A stretch of 64,000 nt of DNA from Pseudoalteromonas arctica A 37-1-2. Its GTDB lineage: Bacteria > Pseudomonadota > Gammaproteobacteria > Enterobacterales > Alteromonadaceae. Under the pieces are notes generated by a model. That model saw nothing but the letters and a program-made list of their open reading frames with translations, did not search any database and was not told where the DNA came from. Location of the stretch: NCBI RefSeq assembly GCF_000238395.3, contig NZ_CP011025.1, positions 744,001 to 808,000 on the forward strand, written 5' to 3'. This document shows, one piece after another, positions 39,969 through 49,360 of the stretch. The stretch's first letter is position 1; every line of letters begins with the position of its first letter. Made by a program: the position numbers and the translations under genes.

Positions 39969-40904
39969 ATGAATCGCAATTACTTGGTTATTGTGAGCTT
40001 TGCCGTTTTAGCGGCATTTCAATCTGGTGCTGTATTGGCTTTCGATTTTGACTTAAAGTCGATACGCACCACTATTTCAAACCCTAACACTAGTCACGCG
40101 TTAATATACGATGACTTGGCTGGGAGTAATCAAAAAACACTGTTTTCGTTAGAGCCCATAAACAATCAACGTGTGGGTGTGTTTTTTGATATTAACGACA
40201 TTGAAATTGGTTATTCAGCCGATATTTTCGAAGATGATGTTGAAACAAAAACACAAGATATACTGCTTTCGTATAGAAAATTTAAAAATTCTAAAATCAC
40301 ATTTAACTATCAAACGCTTGAAGGGCTGCAAAGCACGGCTAGCAATTTAAGCGGCAATCAAACGGATCAAATTTTCTCGCAAAATACACGTTCAACCAAG
40401 TTTGAGCTATCTGGCCAACACAACTTTTATACCTTCAATAATAAAGAGTCTTTGTTTGAGCACTTTTTTCTTAATAGGCCAAAGCTAAGCAGCAAATTTG
40501 ATTTGTCGTTAAGTATTGTTGGCGCGTGGTCTTTTAAGCATGTATCTCTTGAGAATAAAGATAATATTGTGTTTCAAGCTGATTTTTTAAATTCATCTGC
40601 ACCACCGGTCACTAAGTTAATTTCTAATTCGTACGGGGCGAGTATTGGCTCGCTTTTATCATTTTCGTTACCGCATAATGTTCACGTATTTGCTGAATAC
40701 AAAGTAGGTAAGGGAAATATTCGAAATACAGACCCTGGGCTGGGGTTAAAAGATTCGGGCGGCGAAAAAGTGGCAGCATACGGCGGTGGAATTTCTTGGA
40801 CTTCCGACAATAAAAAACTTATGGTTGTACTACGTGCATGGGAGCAAACAGGCCGGCATATAGATACTTCTTTTGGTGATTTGTCAGTAATTAAGTTTTT
40901 TTAG
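39969..40904 (+). CDS. Hypothetical exported protein, probable outer-membrane beta-barrel
   Basis: A 311-residue protein from the ATG at 39969 (a GTG at 39960 is in frame). An N-terminal signal (about 1-24, ending SGAVLAFD) is followed by alternating hydrophobic and polar strands throughout (for example VGVFFDINDIEIGYSADIF, TFNYQTLEG, HNVHVFAEYKVGKG, KLMVVLRAWEQTG), ending in ...LSVIKFF, an aromatic C-terminus typical of barrel proteins. No family is recognised. The role is unknown. Confidence 0.6.
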   Translation: MNRNYLVIVSFAVLAAFQSGAVLAFDFDLKSIRTTISNPNTSHALIYDDLAGSNQKTLFSLEPINNQRVGVFFDINDIEIGYSADIFEDDVETKTQDILLSYRKFKNSKITFNYQTLEGLQSTASNLSGNQTDQIFSQNTRSTKFELSGQHNFYTFNNKESLFEHFFLNRPKLSSKFDLSLSIVGAWSFKHVSLENKDNIVFQADFLNSSAPPVTKLISNSYGASIGSLLSFSLPHNVHVFAEYKVGKGNIRNTDPGLGLKDSGGEKVAAYGGGISWTSDNKKLMVVLRAWEQTGRHIDTSFGDLSVIKFF

Positions 40905-40941
40905 TATTGAGCACCGAAATAGTGAATTTACCAGGAATATT

Positions 40942-41283
40942 ATGAGTAAGAATAACGATGTACCTCAGGCTTATGTTAAGCAAGAGGAAGGTTATAGAAT
41001 AAAGGCCTTAAGATTATATCCTTGGGTATGCGGGCGTTGTGCTCGTGAGTTTGAATACTCAAATTTACGTGAGTTAACGGTGCACCATGTTGATCATAAC
41101 CACAGTAATAATCCTGAAGACGGAAGTAACTGGGAGTTATTGTGTATTTATTGCCACGACAATGAGCACAATAAATACCACGAGCATATTATGTATGGCG
41201 GGTCGACTACAGATCGCAAAGTTGAGGCTGCGACGCATTCTCCATTTGCCGATTTAAAAGCGATGCTTAATAAATCAAAGTAA
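40942..41283 (+). CDS. yajD: HNH nuclease family protein YajD
   Basis: A 113-residue YajD-like protein. Two zinc CxxC pairs (CGRCAREF near residue 31, CIYCHDNEH near residue 72) surround the HNH core HHVDHNHSNNPEDGSNWELLC (about 49-69). This is the full YajD length. The biological role of YajD is not settled. It follows the hypothetical barrel gene by 37 bp with an AGGAAT site, so the two may be cotranscribed. Confidence 0.92.
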   Translation: MSKNNDVPQAYVKQEEGYRIKALRLYPWVCGRCAREFEYSNLRELTVHHVDHNHSNNPEDGSNWELLCIYCHDNEHNKYHEHIMYGGSTTDRKVEAATHSPFADLKAMLNKSK

Positions 41284-41334
41284 TATTAGTTAAATTAAGA
41301 GCTTAAGCCTAAAATTTTATTAATTTAAATGGCA

Positions 41335-41374
41335 TTTTGAGGGTGAACGGTTATAAACCGAAGCAACCTCAAAA
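41335..41374. terminator. Possible hairpin between convergent yajD and the YHS gene
   Basis: TTTTGAGG (41335-41342) pairs with CCTCAAAA (41367-41374), with an inner CGGTT/AACCG pair. No strong U-run on either strand, so the terminator role is tentative. Confidence 0.35.
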
Positions 41375-41395
41375 ATTAACTTTAAATTGGTTTTA

Positions 41396-41866
41396 TTAAA
41401 GCTCTTTTGCTGTTTTGTCTTTTATGTCAAACCAGTTTGAATCGGCTGAAGTAATAAAGCCTGGTACGTCTTTTAGCCATTGTTTTTGAACCGATTTATC
41501 AAGATTTAAATAAAGTTTGTTTTCAACAATTTTGAAAGCTTCAGGATCTACGTCAAACTTTTTCTCCATTGATACACCAAACGCACAAAAGCCACCAAAT
41601 TGTGGTGCGTACTTTTCTGGGTTAGCTCTAAATAAGTCGCGGTGCTTAGCTGAGCTGAACTTATAAATGGCATTTTTATGTGTTGCAGTATATTCAGAGC
41701 TGCCTGTTACCGCTTTGTTTTGGGTAAAGTAAGCAACGGTATCATAACCACTAATTGCAATGTCGTTAACGTCGGCATTTGCGTCTATGTCTGCTGCAAA
41801 GCTTAATGAACTTGCAAGTACCGATGCTGCAAAAAAAGCTGATTTAGTGAGTGTCGAAAATTTCAT
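41396..41866 (-). CDS. Exported YHS domain protein
   Basis: 156 residues from the ATG at 41866, which has a GGAG site; an upstream ATG at 41914 is in frame but has none. A signal peptide (about 1-24, ending LSFAADID) is followed by a YHS-like metal-binding domain (ISGYDTVAYF, KYKFSSAKHRDLFRANPEKYAPQFGGFCAFG pattern, about 35-95). The family binds copper or other metals, and some members are linked to copper traffic; this role is inferred. It is divergent from the AraC regulator, with 127 bp between the start codons. Confidence 0.85.
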   Translation of the reverse strand: MKFSTLTKSAFFAASVLASSLSFAADIDANADVNDIAISGYDTVAYFTQNKAVTGSSEYTATHKNAIYKFSSAKHRDLFRANPEKYAPQFGGFCAFGVSMEKKFDVDPEAFKIVENKLYLNLDKSVQKQWLKDVPGFITSADSNWFDIKDKTAKEL

Positions 41867-41992
41867 GTGTATCTCCAAAGAAAAATTAAATAGGTTTGTT
41901 TGTTTAAAACTCAACTGTACTTTATCGTTATTATTTGGTTAATATGCGTCTATTAGTCTGTATTTTCATACCAATAATCCAAAGGAGCGTTT

Positions 41993-42814
41993 ATGGACGT
42001 ACTTTCGAGTGTGTTGAGTCATTTTTCACTTAATGCGAATGTGTTTTTTAGCGGCAATATGTGTGGTACGAGCGATTTTAGTGAGGATCAAGGTGTTGGG
42101 CATTTACATTTATTACGTTCTGGTACGTTAAAGGTGCGTAGTAATAGTGGCTTTGAAGTAGCTTTGTCTAAGCCTTCGGTTATCTTTTTTCCTCACTCTA
42201 CAGGGCACTGTTTGTTTTCGGATAAAAGCGACGGTGCTGATTTAGTGTGCGCACAAATTAGCTATCAAAGCGGTGGGCATAGCCCTTTATTACAGGCTCT
42301 CCCTTTTTGTTTAAATTATGAATTAACAGGGGATGGATTGTTAGAGCAAAGCGCTTTTTGGATTTTTGAAGAGGCATTTAAAGACGCCAGCGGTAAGCAT
42401 TTAATTATAGACCGCTTATGCGATGTGTTTTTAATTAGTGTGCTGCGAAAAGTACTAGAAGAGGGCGCAATTAAAAGTGGGATGATGGCTGGGCTTACTC
42501 ATCCTCAGTTGGCTAAAGTATTAATAAAAATACACCAAACCCCAGAACAAAATTGGTCGCTCAGCACTATGGCTGAGGAGTGTGGTATGTCGCGTTCTAA
42601 ATTTGCCGATACGTTTAAGCGAGTAATTGAGCAAACACCGGCTGACTATTTGGCTGATTGGCGTTTATCGGTTGCTAAAAAGCTTATTTTAAAAAATCAA
42701 AATATGGATTTAGTGGCTAATCAGGTTGGGTACGAAAATGGCTCTGCACTCGCCCGTGTATTTAGAAAAAAAACAGGGCAAGCGCCAAAAGAGTGGTTAT
42801 TGAGTCAGCAGTAA
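41993..42814 (+). CDS. AraC-family transcriptional regulator
   Basis: A 273-residue regulator with a cupin-like N-terminal domain (about 1-150, including FFPHSTGHCLF) and a C-terminal AraC double helix-turn-helix (about 175-270, STMAEECGMSRSKFADTFKR, then LVANQVGYENGSALARVFRKKTG). An AAGGAG site precedes the ATG. It is divergent from the YHS-domain gene, so control of that gene is a natural guess, but no binding site is visible. Confidence 0.92.
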   Translation: MDVLSSVLSHFSLNANVFFSGNMCGTSDFSEDQGVGHLHLLRSGTLKVRSNSGFEVALSKPSVIFFPHSTGHCLFSDKSDGADLVCAQISYQSGGHSPLLQALPFCLNYELTGDGLLEQSAFWIFEEAFKDASGKHLIIDRLCDVFLISVLRKVLEEGAIKSGMMAGLTHPQLAKVLIKIHQTPEQNWSLSTMAEECGMSRSKFADTFKRVIEQTPADYLADWRLSVAKKLILKNQNMDLVANQVGYENGSALARVFRKKTGQAPKEWLLSQQ

Positions 42815-42838
42815 GCTTTATTTTTTGTGTGCTAACTA

Positions 42839-44113
42839 CTATTCGTTTTTAATTAAGTAATTTGAATCGAGCGACCAAAAGTTGTTTTCGAGCTTTTGTA
42901 GAGGTCGTTTTTTAGAGCCTGGCGATGCTTTATGTAATATCAAATTAATAAGATCAGAACTTACCGCAGGATCACTATGAAAGTAGTCATGGCCGATTAG
43001 GCTGCCAGATTTAGGTACTTTAATTAGGCTTACGTTACCTACAGAAGTGAATATGTCTTGCTCGTTTATGTTTACATCTTTGGTGTTTAGCCGACCAAAG
43101 CTCAAGCTGTTTGTTAGCCACTGTGAAATACCCAATGCGCTATCTTCTTGAGAGGTGTAAATGGTGATTTGTCCAAATGCAGGTCCAAATTGCTCTGCCA
43201 TTAGTCTTTGTTTAATAATACCAAAATCGAGATCAGGGGCTGCTAAAATTAAGTTTTCAATACGCAGGTCTTCGCGGGGATTTCCGCCACTGGCTCTGTT
43301 CTCAATTATAAGCTCTCTAAGTGTTGTGGTTACTACATCGGTGCCACGGCTATGCGCAATAATATGAATGTTTTCTATTTCAGGATTTTTGAAAAGCAGT
43401 CGCAAAGTTTCTTTTAAATGAAAAATAGTAAATTGACCAGACTCTTTATCTTCAAAATAGCCGGTTAATCCTGTGGCGGCGGCAGGCCAAGAGTAAACAA
43501 TAGGTACGCCTTGTCGGTTCAAAAAATGCCATATACCGGCAAGGGTAAATACCGATTCGTTAAAGGTATTATTAAAGCCATGCACAAACAAAATAACGTC
43601 TTTATTATTACTGTTTTTTAAACGCTGATTAATGTTTTTGTTTAACTGGGTTTCGTGAAAAATCTTTCGTTCTAAAATATCTTCGTCAATTTGGAGTTTG
43701 TTTTTTACGCGTCTAAATTTATAAGGCGATAAAGGAAAGCGACCTAATTCATCGGCTTTCTCCATTACGTAAGTCAAATTTGCGGAGCGATTTTTAAGAC
43801 TACTTTGCTTTAATAGCTCACTCCACTGCAACGACCTATCGCCAAAATTTACTTTTGCTACACCGTACGCAATTGATGGCGAGCGACTTGCGTTATACAT
43901 AACCCCCTCTTTTTCAGAAATTGCTCGGTCTGTAACATAGAGCAATTCCATACTTGTTGTATGTAGGTTTTTAGGTACTTGGGCTTCTGAATAAGGCGTA
44001 CTTACAAATAAATTGGGTGTAGGCATTAAAGCTGGGTTTGAAGTACAAGCAGATAGCAAAATAATGAGCAAAGGGGCGAAAATATAGGATTTACCGTGAG
44101 GGTGAAAAAGCAT
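42839..44113 (-). CDS. Lipoprotein alpha/beta hydrolase (DUF900-like)
   Basis: A 424-residue protein with a lipoprotein signal ending in ILLSACTS (Cys near residue 23). The alpha/beta-hydrolase core shows VILFVHGFNNTFNES (oxyanion region, about 147-160), the nucleophile elbow HIIAHSRGTDVV (Ser in HSRG, about 227-230) and LAAPDLDFGI (about 263-272). The pattern matches DUF900-type esterase-like lipoproteins. Substrate is unknown. It is probably anchored to the outer membrane, given no inner-membrane retention Asp after the Cys. Confidence 0.82.
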   Translation of the reverse strand: MLFHPHGKSYIFAPLLIILLSACTSNPALMPTPNLFVSTPYSEAQVPKNLHTTSMELLYVTDRAISEKEGVMYNASRSPSIAYGVAKVNFGDRSLQWSELLKQSSLKNRSANLTYVMEKADELGRFPLSPYKFRRVKNKLQIDEDILERKIFHETQLNKNINQRLKNSNNKDVILFVHGFNNTFNESVFTLAGIWHFLNRQGVPIVYSWPAAATGLTGYFEDKESGQFTIFHLKETLRLLFKNPEIENIHIIAHSRGTDVVTTTLRELIIENRASGGNPREDLRIENLILAAPDLDFGIIKQRLMAEQFGPAFGQITIYTSQEDSALGISQWLTNSLSFGRLNTKDVNINEQDIFTSVGNVSLIKVPKSGSLIGHDYFHSDPAVSSDLINLILHKASPGSKKRPLQKLENNFWSLDSNYLIKNE

Positions 44114-44255
44114 GCTTATTCCTTATTTTCGGTTTATAAATTATTTTAAAGGGGTTAAGTATAAAATTAGCATATAAAAAGTAACATATTTATTACCTTT
44201 CACACATCACATACTAATTTTATAATGTATTGTTGCGTTAACGAGGATTCAAAAT

Positions 44256-44304
44256 AAAAATACCCGAGCTTATAAGTAGCGAAAGCTGCGGGCATTGTTT
44301 TTTT
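44256..44304 (-). terminator. Terminator after the serine hydrolase gene
   Basis: CCCGAGCTT (44263-44271) pairs with AAGCTGCGGG (44283-44292) with one bulge. Runs of A on the left give a U-run on the minus transcript. Confidence 0.5.
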
Positions 44305-44321
44305 GGGAGGGGGTTATAAAG

Positions 44322-45686
44322 CTAAATCTTAATCGCCTCAGTAGGCGTTGTTGATAATCCACTAAAATACTTCATTACCAATTGGCCTTGGCTGTTTTTT
44401 TCTATTACTAAGTAATTGTTTGAATTAGGGTAGTAAAAGCTATTTTTAGACATTGTAATAAGTTTTGTTTTATTGCCACCGGTGCGCTTGGAATACAAAA
44501 CGTCGTTTTCAAAAATTAGGCTGCGTAAGGTGTTTTCATCAATCCGGTAATCACCCAATACGGGGGCTAATTGCTGCGCTGTTACATCTGCTTTTTTAAA
44601 CTCGGGGAGTGCAATACCCAGTGCGCTGGCTGTGAGTTTTTCGTTGATAAAAATAGGATTTATGTGGTTTGAATTAGCCAGTACTGCTACATATAGCTTT
44701 TGCTCTGGTATGTAACGTGCGTGTGCCAAAAAGCCATTTATTCCGCCAGTGTGTTTAATTACGGTGTATTCATTCAAAGGCTTAATAATTAATCCGTAAC
44801 CGTAGGATGAAAAGCTGCCGTCATTGAGTTTAAAAGGGCTTACCATCTTCTCATAACCTGCTTTACTAATAAGCTTGCCAGACGATAACGCACTAAACCA
44901 AATACTTAGGTCAGTTGGAGTAGATATAAGCGCACCTGCGGCATATGGCCAATCCATATTAATGTAGCTGGTGTTGATAAATCCTTGCTCTGTTTGCTCA
45001 TAGCCAGATGCGCGATGGGTAACAAGTTCTTGCCCTTCATAACTACTCTGATTCATTTTTAGTTTTTTAAATATGTGTTGTTCAATAAAGTCTTTGTAAG
45101 ACTGGCCACTTGCTACTTCAATTATTTTCCCAAGCAGTGAATAACCGGTATTTGAATAAGCCATCGCTTCGCCGGGTTTAAACACCATTGGGTGTTTGGC
45201 AAATCGCGCTAGTGCATCGTCAACGCTGGTGGGTACTTGTATTTCTTTATCGAATAAGTCGTCGTCATCTGTGTAGTTGGCGATGCCTGAGGTGTGGGTT
45301 AATAAGTTTTCGATTGTGACGAGGTTGCCCTCTGTTGGAAAGCTTGCAACATACTTATGAATATCATCGGTAACCGCTAGCTTACCTTGCTCTTGCAGCA
45401 TCATAATTGCAGCTGCAGTAAATTGTTTTGAAATAGAACCTAAACGCAAAACGCTTTGCTCATTAAGTGCAATGTTATGTTCAAGGTTGGCAAGCCCGCG
45501 CGTTCCTTTAAAAAGTACTTTGCCATTTTTACTTATAATTACCGATACCCCAGGCTCGTTTTCAGCAAGGTTATCGTTAAGAATTTCCTGATACTGCGAG
45601 GCCGTCGGGTTTGCTTTTACAAGGCTGGGTGTTAATAGCGAGAGGGCTAACAAACAGCTAGCGTAAAATGACTTAATCATATTCAT
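44322..45686 (-). CDS. Serine hydrolase, beta-lactamase/class C-like family
   Basis: A 454-residue exported protein (signal about 1-25, ending SLVKANPT). The active-site signatures of the penicillin-binding/AmpC-like fold are present: SISKQFTAAA (SxxK, about 83-92), YSNTGYSLLG (YxN, about 172-181) and HTGG (about 314-317). A C-terminal DUF-like domain (about 370-454) follows. Such proteins are often esterases or D-amino-peptidases. A beta-lactamase role is not supported by position or a paired regulator. A TonB or peptide context is absent. Confidence 0.85.
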   Translation of the reverse strand: MNMIKSFYASCLLALSLLTPSLVKANPTASQYQEILNDNLAENEPGVSVIISKNGKVLFKGTRGLANLEHNIALNEQSVLRLGSISKQFTAAAIMMLQEQGKLAVTDDIHKYVASFPTEGNLVTIENLLTHTSGIANYTDDDDLFDKEIQVPTSVDDALARFAKHPMVFKPGEAMAYSNTGYSLLGKIIEVASGQSYKDFIEQHIFKKLKMNQSSYEGQELVTHRASGYEQTEQGFINTSYINMDWPYAAGALISTPTDLSIWFSALSSGKLISKAGYEKMVSPFKLNDGSFSSYGYGLIIKPLNEYTVIKHTGGINGFLAHARYIPEQKLYVAVLANSNHINPIFINEKLTASALGIALPEFKKADVTAQQLAPVLGDYRIDENTLRSLIFENDVLYSKRTGGNKTKLITMSKNSFYYPNSNNYLVIEKNSQGQLVMKYFSGLSTTPTEAIKI

Positions 45687-45961
45687 CCTTTTTAGTTTTT
45701 ATACCAAACCTCTAGATAGGCTTAGCGATCCTTGTGCTTCATTTAAGCGGTTATTTACTTTAATTTATAAGTATTATTTTTAGTTTATAGCCAGTTAATA
45801 TTGCACAACTAAAAAGTAAACTCAACGCTGCGCTTTAGTTACCCATATACATTCAAATTTTTTGTTAAATCAATAAACGCGCATAACCTTGGTAGCATAT
45901 GCCGCTTAGTTAAATAGTTTAAGTAATTAGGCACTCCTCACATTTTATATATATTAAGTAG

Positions 45962-48154
45962 CTACGATGATTTCAGCCGCTTGGATAAAAACAAGGTTGT
46001 TACATCAGCTACTTTAATAAGTGACAGTTTATCTGCATGGCTCCATGAAATTTTTGAGCCAACACTTTCACAACAAATAACACCTAGTGGCTTGTTATCA
46101 ATAAAGTAGATGTAATCAAGCAAGGAGTAAATGTTTGATGGTTCAAAATAAACTTTGGTGAAGTTTTTAGTGATTTCGTGGTTTCTCGCATCTGATGCGT
46201 CTAATACTTTATGATCTAAAATATAGTCAAAGTATGCAGGAAAGTCTTCAGCTTTTAAAACTGCATTACTTACTATTTCATTTTTTTCATCAAGGCAAAT
46301 TAAGCTATTAATGGCAGTATAGTCGTGATTAAACAACCAGAGACTGACTCTGTCGGCATTTGGAATTAACTTTTTTAGCTCATTGCATATCTGTTTTAGC
46401 TTACGTTCACTCGTAATGTTTGGGTTACTAACTTTAACTGCTAAATTTTTGAGGTTTGAGTTTTTTGGATTATAGACATTGAGCAAGCTGTTTAAATGCT
46501 CTTTATTAAATGGCTTCGTTAAATAGCCATCCATACCAATATCTAAATAGTGTTCAATATCTTGTTTCATGGTGTTGGCTGTCATGGCAATAATTGGCGT
46601 TGTTTTACCTGTTTGTTGCGCTCTAATTATTTTAGTGGCTTGCACTCCATCCATCACTGGCATTTGAATGTCCATAAAAATCAAATCAACATGGTTGGCA
46701 AAAAAGTAATCAACGCATTCTTTGCCATTTTCGGTAAATATTACTTTCGCATTATGGGCTTGTAGCATTTTACTTACGATAACTTGATTTACTTTATTGT
46801 CTTCGGCAACCAAAATAGTACACCCTTGTAAATCGGTTATTTCTTTATTTGGTTTTAATAATTCATCGAGTTCTGATGTTTCAAAGCTTTGTTGGTAAGT
46901 AAATACAGAACCTTTATCTTCTTTACTCGTGAAGTTGATTTTGCCATTCATTAAATCACTTAGCTTGGTGCAAATGGAGAGGCCAAGGCCCGTGCCCCCG
47001 TACTTTCTAGATGTAGATGAATCAGCCTGATGAAACTCTTTAAATAAATTTTGCTGTGCAGCTTTACTAATACCAATACCTGTATCGATTATTTCAAATA
47101 CAATATTTTGCGTGTTTAAGGAGTTCTCTTTTACAGTGACTTTAAACTCTACCTGGCCTTGTTGTGTAAATTTAATCGCATTTGAGCATAAGTTATTTAA
47201 AATTTGTGAAATTCTGACAGGATCGCCTTTTAAGGTTGTAGCGATATTTTTATCTATAGATGGAATAAATTTTATTCCTTTATCTGTGGCTTGTTTCGTT
47301 AGTGGATTAATTACATTGTTAATGACTTCGCTCAGGTTAAAGTTAATATTCTCAATATTTAATTTACCCGCTTCAATTTTTGAAAAGTCTAAAATGTCAT
47401 TTACAATATTTGAGAGTATATTCGCGGAGCTTAAAATACTTTTTAAGGCGTTATCTTTTTCTATATTTGAAGTCTCTGCCAGTCCAAACTCAGCTAAATT
47501 TAAAATGCCGTGCAGCGGAGTTCTTAGCTCGTGCGACATATTTGCTAAAAATCGACCTTTTAGAGTGTTAGCTGTATCAGCTTCTTTTTTTAGTTCTTCA
47601 AGATTTTTATTATGTATTTGTTGTTGTTTTAATGCAGTGGCCAGCTTTCTGTTGTTTAACCTGAGCTCAAGTTGTGCGATAACTTCTTTGCCAAGTATTT
47701 TCAGTGCGTTAATTTGTGTTTGAGTTAGCTTTTTTGGCTGGTCGCTGATAACACATAATGTACCAATTGTGCTGCCACTAGGTGTAACTAGCGGTGTGCC
47801 CGCATAAAACCGAATGTTTGGATCGCTGGTTACTAGAGGGTTATCATAAAAACGTTCATCAAGTAGAGCGTTTTGTATTTCAAATACTTGGTCTTGCAGT
47901 ATTGTATGAGAGCAAAATGCGATATCTCTTTCGGTGGAGTCTACATCGATACCATACTTTGATTTAAACCACTGCCTTTGTGGATCAACTAAGCTTATAA
48001 GTGATATGGGGGCTTCACAAATATCAGAAGCAAGTTGAGTTAAATCATCAAATACTTTTTCGGCTTCAGTATCTAATATTTCATACTCATACAGGGCTTT
48101 TAATCTAGATTCTTCGTCTACTGGTATTTGTGCTTTTATCATAGTATTGCTCAA
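45962..48154 (-). CDS. Hybrid histidine kinase: GAF-HisKA-HATPase-REC-GAF
   Basis: A 730-residue soluble kinase. In order: an N-terminal GAF domain (about 20-165, with FCSHTILQ and FYAGTPL), a coiled coil, HisKA with phospho-His in NMSHELRTPLHG (about 207-218), HATPase (N-box NNLCSNAIKF, GTGLGLSIC), a receiver (about 445-560, Asp in LIFMDIQMPVMDG and Lys in YLTKPF), and a second GAF-like domain (about 585-725, SLWLFNHDYTAINSLICLDEKNE, LGVICCES). No membrane helix. A GAF after a receiver is unusual. No separate regulator is adjacent. 275 bp upstream of the serine hydrolase gene hold nothing notable. Confidence 0.87.
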   Translation of the reverse strand: MSNTMIKAQIPVDEESRLKALYEYEILDTEAEKVFDDLTQLASDICEAPISLISLVDPQRQWFKSKYGIDVDSTERDIAFCSHTILQDQVFEIQNALLDERFYDNPLVTSDPNIRFYAGTPLVTPSGSTIGTLCVISDQPKKLTQTQINALKILGKEVIAQLELRLNNRKLATALKQQQIHNKNLEELKKEADTANTLKGRFLANMSHELRTPLHGILNLAEFGLAETSNIEKDNALKSILSSANILSNIVNDILDFSKIEAGKLNIENINFNLSEVINNVINPLTKQATDKGIKFIPSIDKNIATTLKGDPVRISQILNNLCSNAIKFTQQGQVEFKVTVKENSLNTQNIVFEIIDTGIGISKAAQQNLFKEFHQADSSTSRKYGGTGLGLSICTKLSDLMNGKINFTSKEDKGSVFTYQQSFETSELDELLKPNKEITDLQGCTILVAEDNKVNQVIVSKMLQAHNAKVIFTENGKECVDYFFANHVDLIFMDIQMPVMDGVQATKIIRAQQTGKTTPIIAMTANTMKQDIEHYLDIGMDGYLTKPFNKEHLNSLLNVYNPKNSNLKNLAVKVSNPNITSERKLKQICNELKKLIPNADRVSLWLFNHDYTAINSLICLDEKNEIVSNAVLKAEDFPAYFDYILDHKVLDASDARNHEITKNFTKVYFEPSNIYSLLDYIYFIDNKPLGVICCESVGSKISWSHADKLSLIKVADVTTLFLSKRLKSS

Positions 48155-48630
48155 TATTTATATAGATTCACTATAAGAGTAATTTAGTGATAATGACAAC
48201 TTTAACATGTAAATCAGGCTAATAAATAGATTCTGTATTTTGTTACTCTCTTATTATTTTTTTGAAGTGTTTTTTATAAAACCAGCGAAAGTAAAAAGGA
48301 TCTTTCCATACTGAACACTCTCAGTAATTAACATCGGAATTAATAGGGATTAAACCAGTCTATAGTTTTACATCATCTGTAAATTTTGAAACTCAGCAGC
48401 TCTGCTGGTGGGCAAATTCTGCAACCTTGTGAATCATAAATTTCTAAAAGCATGTGATGGCTCGAAAAGGCTGATATTTTCCTTGGCATAAGTGATATTC
48501 ACTAATGAAGTATCACGAAATACTCACAATTAAATCACGTTTTAACTGTATATTTTACTTGGTTAAAACTTAATTTGAACACCCGCTCAAGTTGTGCTTT
48601 AATCGTTGCTCAATTATTGAGGAACTTTAC

Positions 48631-49308
48631 ATGATTAAATTTTATTTTCACCATACTCCTAACCCAATGAAGGTTGCACTCTTTTTAGAAGAAACAGGCT
48701 TACCGTTTGAACTTGTTCCTCTTGATACTTTAAAAGGTGAGCAACATACACCTGAATTTAAAGCAATTAATCCAAATGCTAAAGCACCTGCAATAGTTGA
48801 TGGTGAAACTCGTGTATTCGATTCGAACGCTATTTTAATGTACCTTTCTGAAAAATATGGAAAGCTAGAAGGCAAGGGCGATGACCGCGCTGAAATGCTG
48901 TCGTGGTTAATGTTTATCGCATCGGGTTTAGGTCCGTATTCAGGGCAAAGTGTACACTTTAGACACATGGCGCCAGAAGGGCTTGATTACGCGGCTAATC
49001 GTTATTTACGTGAAGCGCAGCGCCATTACGAAGTACTTGATACGCATCTTGAGGGCCGCGACTTTATTGTGGGTGATACGTATACCATTGCTGATGTATC
49101 TGCATGGGGCTGGATTGATAAAGCACCGGTTGTACTAGGTGAAGAGGGCTTAGCGCCGTACCCAAATCTTAAGCGTTGGTTTGAAAGCATTGATAGCCGA
49201 CCAGCGGTTGCGCGTGCACGCGTAATTGGTACTGATATAGCATTTAAAAAAGAGTTTGATGAAGATGCTAAAAAAGCGTTTTTCCCTTCAAATTACCCTA
49301 AAGTATAA
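48631..49308 (+). CDS. Glutathione S-transferase (YfcG/YghU-like)
   Basis: 225 residues from the ATG at 48631, set by the GAGGAAC site. N-terminal thioredoxin-like domain with the glutathione-binding segments FHHTPNPMKVALFLEETG, NPNAKAPAIVDG and DSNAILMYLSEKYG, and a helical C-terminus with DYAANRYLREAQRHYEVLD and IADVSAWGWID. This matches nu-class, disulfide-bond oxidoreductase type GSTs. The 476 bp before it (48155-48630) show no gene: only a CAGCAG/CTGCTG dyad at 48393-48406. A palindrome lies 18 bases after the stop. Confidence 0.9.
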   Translation: MIKFYFHHTPNPMKVALFLEETGLPFELVPLDTLKGEQHTPEFKAINPNAKAPAIVDGETRVFDSNAILMYLSEKYGKLEGKGDDRAEMLSWLMFIASGLGPYSGQSVHFRHMAPEGLDYAANRYLREAQRHYEVLDTHLEGRDFIVGDTYTIADVSAWGWIDKAPVVLGEEGLAPYPNLKRWFESIDSRPAVARARVIGTDIAFKKEFDEDAKKAFFPSNYPKV

Positions 49309-49326
49309 AAAGTACTTAATACAATA

Positions 49327-49350
49327 AGCAGATCAGCTAGCTGATCTGCT
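49327..49350. terminator. Perfect 24-bp palindrome between convergent genes
   Basis: AGCAGATCAGCT followed directly by its reverse complement AGCTGATCTGCT, in the 52-bp gap between the GST and SulP genes. A likely two-way terminator; the U-runs on both sides are short. Confidence 0.55.
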
Positions 49351-49360
49351 GTTTAGTATT

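Noticed and set aside
44322..45686. AmpC beta-lactamase conferring resistance
   Set aside because: The SxxK and YxN motifs are shared with many esterases and peptidases; no ampR-like partner is present and the C-terminal extension is unlike AmpC.
48393..48406. CAGCAG/CTGCTG dyad as an operator for the GST gene
   Set aside because: More than 200 bases upstream of the start with no nearby promoter pattern; too short to support a claim.
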